A stretch of 10,101 nt of DNA from an uncultured Porphyromonadaceae bacterium. GTDB taxonomy: Bacteria; Bacteroidota; Bacteroidia; Bacteroidales; Muribaculaceae. The translations under genes were made by a program, and so were the position numbers. The notes beneath the pieces are model-generated. The model was not told the origin of the DNA, made no database searches, and was given only the letters and a program-made list of their open reading frames with translations. Location: assembly GCA_947178655.1 (NCBI GenBank), contig CAMWZB010000025.1, forward strand, positions 1 to 10,101. The letters are read 5' to 3'. The first letter of the stretch is position 1; each line of letters opens with the position of its first letter. Positions 5,844 through 10,101 of this stretch are shown here, in pieces.

Positions 5844-6467
5844 TTATCTTAGGTCGACCACTTCGTAGCCGGGATATTTGGACTTGTCAAAGATGAATAC
5901 AGCCGGTGCCTTGGCGGCAGTCTCGAGAAACGAATCTATGCTCACATGCATGCGCTGTCCGTCGCCGAAATTCACCACGATGACGCGAGGCTGTCCTTTG
6001 CCATCCACCGAAATCTCAAAATCCGAGATTCCTCCGGCACTGTCGCGCGGAGTCAGAGCCACCACCTGACTGTCGTCTGCGTCTTTCAGCCTTCGCGCCG
6101 TATAGTAGTTGTCATGCGCCGTGAGAATGGCGAACGGATTCGATCCCATCACCTCGTCGAGCGTCGGTTCAGTCACGCTGACCTCCTTTGACGCAGGCAT
6201 GAGCGTCCATTGGGTCTTCCCGTCATACCACACGCTTATCTCAGGAGTGGTCATGGTGAACCGATTGCCGGAAATGACAGCCGAACCCTGCACAGGCCCC
6301 TCGGAGCCCTTGATTGTGAACACAGTCTCTATGGCCTTGGCCGAAGCGATTCGGGCTCTGAGTGCCGAAAGAATTGAAGCAGCACTCGCGGGTGCGGCTC
6401 CGTGCGCGACAAATGATGCCAGCAGCGCTCCCACAATGACAATAGTATATCGAAGATAATGTTTCAT
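5844..6467 (-). CDS. lolA: LolA-like periplasmic lipoprotein carrier
   Basis: The protein has 207 residues with an N-terminal secretion signal (about 1-24: basic MKHYLRY, a hydrophobic core IVIVGALLASFVA, then small residues AHGAAPASA) and no lipobox cysteine, so it is predicted to be a soluble periplasmic protein. The mature part has the LolA/LppX-like pattern: ETVFTIKG, then SAVISGNRFTMTTPEISVWYDGKTQWTL-type consecutive beta strands, then a C-terminal FIFDKSKYPGYEVVDLR segment found in Bacteroidetes LolA-like proteins. LolA carries outer-membrane lipoproteins across the periplasm. Most bacteria outside the beta/gamma-proteobacteria lack LolB, so delivery to the outer membrane must work differently here. 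The gene starts 34 nt after ftsK and is followed by trxB 19 nt later, an order I recall from Bacteroides genomes. Function is by family only; sequence identity to proteobacterial LolA is low. Confidence 0.8.
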   Translation of the reverse strand: MKHYLRYTIVIVGALLASFVAHGAAPASAASILSALRARIASAKAIETVFTIKGSEGPVQGSAVISGNRFTMTTPEISVWYDGKTQWTLMPASKEVSVTEPTLDEVMGSNPFAILTAHDNYYTARRLKDADDSQVVALTPRDSAGGISDFEISVDGKGQPRVIVVNFGDGQRMHVSIDSFLETAAKAPAVFIFDKSKYPGYEVVDLR

Positions 6468-6501
6468 AATGGTGTATCAACGTTTGATTGTGAACCGATG
6501 T

Positions 6502-9237
6502 TCATTCGAACAGGCGCTGCACCTCGTCGGGAGTCATGAGCACATCTCGTGGCTTGGCTCCCTTGGCCGGGCCAACTATGCCCATCTGCTGCATCTGGTC
6601 CATGAACCGGCCTGCCTTGTTGAAGCCGATTTCGAATTTACGCTGGAGACTGGTGATCGAAGCCTGCGACTGCGACGATATGAAGAGTGCGCAACGCTTG
6701 AATTCCTCCGTGACAGCTCCGAAGTCAGCCGCCTGCGACTCTCCGCCGTCTTCAGCCGGAGGCTCGGGCAAGAGATAGCAGGACGTGAATCCGGGCTGAC
6801 GCCCGATATGCTCGCATACAGCTTCGACCTCAGGAGTGTCGATGAAAGCGCACTGCACACGCTCGACTGTCCCTGACATCATGGTGAGCATGTCGCCGCG
6901 GCCTATCAGACGCTGCGCCCCGGGACGGTCAAGGATGGTCTTGCTGTCCACTCCCTGAGTCACCTTGAAAGCGATACGGGCTGTGAAGTTGGCCTTTATC
7001 ATACCCGTGATGATATCCGTGGAAGGACGCTGGGTGGCTATGATCATGTGTATGCCCACTGCTCGGGCCTTTTGTGCTATACGGCATATAGGCGCGGCCA
7101 CATCCTTACCCGCCACCATGACAAGGTCGGCATACTCGTCGACTATCACCACGATATAGGGCAGAAAGCGATGACCTTTCTCAGGATTGAGCTGACGCTC
7201 GGTGAAGCGACTGTTGTACTCCACTATATTGCGCACACGCGCATCGCTGAGGAGCGCGTAGCGCGAATCCATCTCCACGCACAGCGAGTTGAGAGTGGCG
7301 ATGACCTTCTGCGGATCGGTTATCACGGCCTTCTCCTCATCCGGAAGTTTGGCCAGATACTGGCGGCTGATGGTCTCGAAGAGCGAGAATTCGACGGTCT
7401 TGGGGTCCACAAGGACAAACTTCAGCTCGTCAGGATGCTTGGAGTACAGAAGAGAAGTGATGATACAGTTCAGGCCCACCGACTTGCCCTGACCCGTGGC
7501 ACCTGCCACAAGAAGGTGAGGCATCTTGGCCAGGTCCGACATATATATATCGTTGGAGATAGTCGCACCCAGAGCCATAGGGAGCTGCATGCGGTTCTCG
7601 GCGAATGCGCGCGATTCGAGCACCGTACGCATCGACACTATCTGAGGCTTGCGGTTAGGCACTTCGATACCCACCGTACCTTTGCCAGGGATAGGAGCGA
7701 TGATGCGTATGCCGAGCGCCGACAGACTCATGGCGATGTCATCCTCAAGACTCTTGATCTTTGCGATACGCGTGCCCTGGGCAGGAACGATTTCGTAGAG
7801 CGTCACCGTCGGGCCGATGGTGGCCTCGATGCGCTGTATGTCGATATTGTAGCTCCGGAGAGCGTCGACGATGAGTTTCTTGTTGGCAAGCTGCTCGGCC
7901 TCGTTCACTTCGACAGTCTTGCCGCGCTCTATCAGAAGCTCAGTGGAAGGGAACTGATAGGACGAATGCGACGCACGCACATCATAGGGCGTGTCGAGAC
8001 CTATGTGGTCGCCATTGCGGATTGCCGCATGGTCAGTGTCAGAGGCCTTTTCCGGCTGAGTGTTCTTTATCACCATCTCGGGATCGCCGGGAGCCGAGGC
8101 CAGTCGGACCTGTACGGGAGTGTCAGCCGAATCCTGAATGTCTGTCCGGACTTCATCCGACGCTTCGGCTGACTCCGCCGGTGTTTCCGCCGTCTCATAC
8201 TGCTCCGCATCTTCTTCATCCGGATCGCTCTCCAGCTCGTCATCATCCTTCTTGTCGAGGTCATCAAGACCCACAGGAGGCATGAAGCGCGAGTGGTCTC
8301 CGGCATCGGCAGAGTCATCGATTTCTTCAGGCGCACTCTCATGATGCGGCTCAGTCTCGGTCTCGTCTGCCGCATCTGACACATCGAGTCCGTCAAGAAC
8401 CGACGGAGCTTCAGGCTCGTCACCGGCCTCAGATTCAGACACAGGCTCGGGAGCAGCCTTGCGACGAGGCATCATACTTCCGGCCAGGCTGAAGAAACTC
8501 TTTATAGGATTGAGATAGACGGCCACGAGCAATCCTGACAGTAGCGCCGTCAGAGCATAGACCCCGAGAATATCCGCATACTGAAGCACCAGCCAATTGA
8601 CATAGAATCCATGCGTTCCTCCCATAGGGAACGAATCGGCACGGTTCATCGTCAGCAGGCCCACTATGACCGAAAGAGCCACCGCTGTGAACAGACACCT
8701 GAACGTGAACGAGAAAAAGCTCACACGGGTGGCTCGCATCACGGCCAGACCGATGACGAAAACATAGAATGCGAGCACGAACGACCCTATGCCGAAATTG
8801 TCGATAAGGAACCATGACGCCAATTTCGCACCCATGGGACCTCCGATATTCTGGACGGCATCCCCGGCATCCACTATCTCTTTGAGCGTACGGCCATTGA
8901 TGACACTTTGGTCCAGATCACAGTTGAAAATGAATGAAATCGAGCACAGCGTCATCACGATAGCGCTCAGGCACAGCACGATACCCACCCCAAGATGAGT
9001 GCGGTAATCCTTCAGAAACGAAATGAAAGTATACTTGGGCCGCCGGTCATCACGTCGCTTACGGGCCGCCGGCTGACGGCGCGGTGCTGCCGGCCCGTCG
9101 GGGTCCGGCACCGGCTTTTGCCTGACAGCTTGCGAGGCTCCGGACTGACGCTTCGTGTCCGGACGTGTGCGCCGGCGCGTCACTTCGCCGGTGGAAGGGT
9201 TGAGATATTCGTCAGTATCTATATCAGGTGTTCGCAT
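6502..9237 (-). CDS. ftsK: FtsK/SpoIIIE-family DNA translocase
   Basis: This 911-residue septum-located ATP-driven DNA pump moves the replication-terminus region apart and activates XerCD dimer resolution at division. A basic Arg/Pro-rich head (1-80) precedes four membrane helices at about 83-104, 150-166, 181-197 and 222-242. A long acidic Asp/Glu/Ser/Pro linker of low complexity follows (about 264-403). The motor comes next: Walker A GATGQGKS (579-586), Walker B IVVIVDEYADL (695-705), then ATQRPSTDIITGMIKANF. The C-terminal winged-helix gamma domain (about 844-911) contains ASITSLQRKFEIGFNKAGRFMDQ and GIVGPAKGAKPRDVL, the segment that reads polar KOPS sequences. I preferred ATG 9237 over the in-frame GTG at 9303, because translation from 9303 would begin only 5 nt after the rpe stop and would add an unconserved hydrophobic stretch. 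No clear Shine-Dalgarno or promoter is seen in the 71-nt gap upstream. Confidence 0.96.
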   Translation of the reverse strand: MRTPDIDTDEYLNPSTGEVTRRRTRPDTKRQSGASQAVRQKPVPDPDGPAAPRRQPAARKRRDDRRPKYTFISFLKDYRTHLGVGIVLCLSAIVMTLCSISFIFNCDLDQSVINGRTLKEIVDAGDAVQNIGGPMGAKLASWFLIDNFGIGSFVLAFYVFVIGLAVMRATRVSFFSFTFRCLFTAVALSVIVGLLTMNRADSFPMGGTHGFYVNWLVLQYADILGVYALTALLSGLLVAVYLNPIKSFFSLAGSMMPRRKAAPEPVSESEAGDEPEAPSVLDGLDVSDAADETETEPHHESAPEEIDDSADAGDHSRFMPPVGLDDLDKKDDDELESDPDEEDAEQYETAETPAESAEASDEVRTDIQDSADTPVQVRLASAPGDPEMVIKNTQPEKASDTDHAAIRNGDHIGLDTPYDVRASHSSYQFPSTELLIERGKTVEVNEAEQLANKKLIVDALRSYNIDIQRIEATIGPTVTLYEIVPAQGTRIAKIKSLEDDIAMSLSALGIRIIAPIPGKGTVGIEVPNRKPQIVSMRTVLESRAFAENRMQLPMALGATISNDIYMSDLAKMPHLLVAGATGQGKSVGLNCIITSLLYSKHPDELKFVLVDPKTVEFSLFETISRQYLAKLPDEEKAVITDPQKVIATLNSLCVEMDSRYALLSDARVRNIVEYNSRFTERQLNPEKGHRFLPYIVVIVDEYADLVMVAGKDVAAPICRIAQKARAVGIHMIIATQRPSTDIITGMIKANFTARIAFKVTQGVDSKTILDRPGAQRLIGRGDMLTMMSGTVERVQCAFIDTPEVEAVCEHIGRQPGFTSCYLLPEPPAEDGGESQAADFGAVTEEFKRCALFISSQSQASITSLQRKFEIGFNKAGRFMDQMQQMGIVGPAKGAKPRDVLMTPDEVQRLFE

Positions 9238-9308
9238 TGCAGTAGATGTAACAAGGAGAGTTTGACTTAAATACAATATGGCAGAGCCCCCGGCCTGAAG
9301 CACTGTGT

Positions 9309-9953
9309 CTACAGTACGGCAAGCATCTCAATCTCGGCCAACGGATCGGAAGCCGAGAACACAGCGTTTCCGGCAACAAGGATGTCGGCTCCTGCCGCTG
9401 CCGCCGCCGCGCCCGTCTGAGCATTGATGCCACCGTCTATTTCGATGAGAGCCTTCGACCCTGTCGCCTGGATGAGAGCTTTCAGCTCGGCAATCTTTCT
9501 TAGAGTATGACCGATGAATTTCTGCCCGCCGAATCCGGGATTGACACTCATCAGAAGCACCATGTCCACGTCCTCGATCACATCCTGCAACATAGCCACC
9601 GGCGTCGAAGGATTGAGAGTCACTCCAGCCTTCATCCCGGAGTCGTGGATGGCCTGGATGGTGCGGTGCAGATGTGTGCACGCCTCATAGTGGACATTCA
9701 TCATCATGGCTCCGCAATCACGCACCTCCGATATATACCGTTCGGGCTGAACAATCATCAGATGCACATCGAGAGGCAGATCGGTTATAGCGCTGATGGA
9801 CTTGATTACCGGGAACCCGAAAGAAATGTTGGGAACGAACACTCCGTCCATCACATCGCAGTGCACCCACTGGGCACGGCTGCGCCCTATCATGGCTATA
9901 TCATCGGCAAGATGAGTGAAATCGGCTGCAAGCAGCGAAGGAGCGACTATCAT
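9309..9953 (-). CDS. rpe: Ribulose-phosphate 3-epimerase
   Basis: The 214-residue TIM-barrel enzyme (EC 5.1.3.1) interconverts ribulose 5-phosphate and xylulose 5-phosphate in the non-oxidative pentose phosphate pathway, in the cytoplasm. It opens with APSLLAADF. The metal-binding and catalytic residues expected for the family are present: H31 and D33 in HCDVMDGVFVPN, H64 in LDVHLMI, and D173 in EIDGGI. The phosphate-binding segments MSVNPGFGGQKF (135-146) and LVAGNAVF (192-199) are intact, and the length is normal. The ATG overlaps the TGA of the preceding gene as ATGA, which suggests translational coupling. Rpe is followed 71 nt later by ftsK, the largest gap in the operon. Confidence 0.97.
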   Translation of the reverse strand: MIVAPSLLAADFTHLADDIAMIGRSRAQWVHCDVMDGVFVPNISFGFPVIKSISAITDLPLDVHLMIVQPERYISEVRDCGAMMMNVHYEACTHLHRTIQAIHDSGMKAGVTLNPSTPVAMLQDVIEDVDMVLLMSVNPGFGGQKFIGHTLRKIAELKALIQATGSKALIEIDGGINAQTGAAAAAAGADILVAGNAVFSASDPLAEIEMLAVL

Positions 9954-10101
9954 CGAGTGGTAGTTTTTTTAGTTTTAAAAGCGCTGTAAACTATGTAAAG
10001 CACACACAATCCGAGTATGCAGAGACCGCAGATGGTGAGGTAGCCGTTGTACTTCTCTACTGCGTCATACAGCTGGTCAAGAGTCACATGCTGTGCAAGC
10101 C
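9950..10101 (-). CDS. Unidentified protein with C-terminal membrane helix (3' end only)
   Basis: The frame is open from the right edge to a TGA at 9952-9950, giving the last 49 residues of a protein whose start lies outside the window. It begins LAQHVTLDQLYDAVEKYNGY, continues as a single strongly hydrophobic segment (about 20-38 of the visible part: LTICGLCILGLCVLYIVY), and ends in a short basic tail SAFKTKKTTTR. The helix followed by a Lys/Arg tail predicts a C-terminus in the cytoplasm. The stop overlaps the rpe start (ATGA), so the two genes are cotranscribed and probably coupled. The coding nature is supported by that overlap and by the open frame only. I do not recognise the family. Genes near rpe in Bacteroidales often include comEC and fmt, but this tail gives no specific match to either. 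Confidence 0.6.
   Translation of the reverse strand, partial: LAQHVTLDQLYDAVEKYNGYLTICGLCILGLCVLYIVYSAFKTKKTTTR

Noticed and set aside
7048..8172. 374-residue open frame on the plus strand inside ftsK
   Set aside because: It lies exactly opposite ftsK codons, has a composition typical of antisense translation (rich in His and Arg), shows no recognisable motif, and ftsK itself is certain.
9238..9303. N-terminal extension of ftsK from GTG 9303
   Set aside because: The extra 22 residues are a mildly hydrophobic stretch not expected in FtsK, whose cytoplasmic head fits a start at ATG 9237.
9238..9308. Internal promoter between rpe and ftsK
   Set aside because: The best minus-strand match is TATTTAAG, with two mismatches to TAnnTTTG and no well-placed partner element, so I do not call it.
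1..10101. CRISPR array, transposon ends, tRNA or rRNA, riboswitch or phage genes
   Set aside because: I read the intergenic regions on both strands and saw no regularly spaced direct repeats, transposase motifs, tRNA-like cloverleaf or known aptamer pattern.

Overview
The window looks like chromosomal housekeeping DNA from a member of the Bacteroidota, most likely order Bacteroidales. The evidence is the TAnnTTTG-type -7 promoter elements, the scarcity of strong Shine-Dalgarno sites, and the Bacteroidales flavour of the proteins. These include a PEP-synthase-like protein with an N-terminal receiver-like region and an ftsK-lolA-trxB gene order. The fairly GC-rich coding sequence would fit a Muribaculaceae-like genome, but that is inference. 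I see no rRNA, tRNA, CRISPR array, insertion sequence or phage gene, and no stretch over 300 bases without a gene.

Layout. Positions 1-402 (minus) hold the N-terminal 134 residues of a PEP-synthase/pyruvate phosphate dikinase-like protein, cut by the window edge. A T-rich 116-base divergent region (403-518) carries back-to-back promoter elements. Rightwards from there come a maltose/galactoside-type O-acetyltransferase (519-1106), an ECF sigma factor (1159-1665), a four-helix membrane protein closely downstream of it (1680-2255), and a separately promoted OmpA-family lipoprotein (2404-3273). A long perfect GC-rich hairpin (3298-3339) separates this group from a convergent leftward gene block.

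The leftward block, read from the right edge, is: an unidentified protein with a C-terminal membrane helix (partial), rpe (ribulose-phosphate 3-epimerase), ftsK (chromosome translocase), a lolA-like lipoprotein chaperone, trxB (thioredoxin reductase), ybaK (Cys-tRNA deacylase-type) and aroC (chorismate synthase). The genes are tightly packed: an ATGA overlap, gaps of 1, 5, 19 and 34 nt, and one gap of 71 nt. They therefore probably form one operon ending at the hairpin. The functions (pentose phosphate metabolism, chromosome segregation, lipoprotein trafficking, thiol redox, translation quality control, aromatic synthesis) do not form one pathway. This is best read as a conserved core-gene string.

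Nothing here is clearly a new system. The points most worth a second look are the sigma factor with its four-helix partner (a possible non-classical anti-sigma factor), the degenerate receiver-like N-terminus of the PEP-synthase-like protein, the possible leaderless start of that gene, and the unidentified membrane protein that overlaps rpe.
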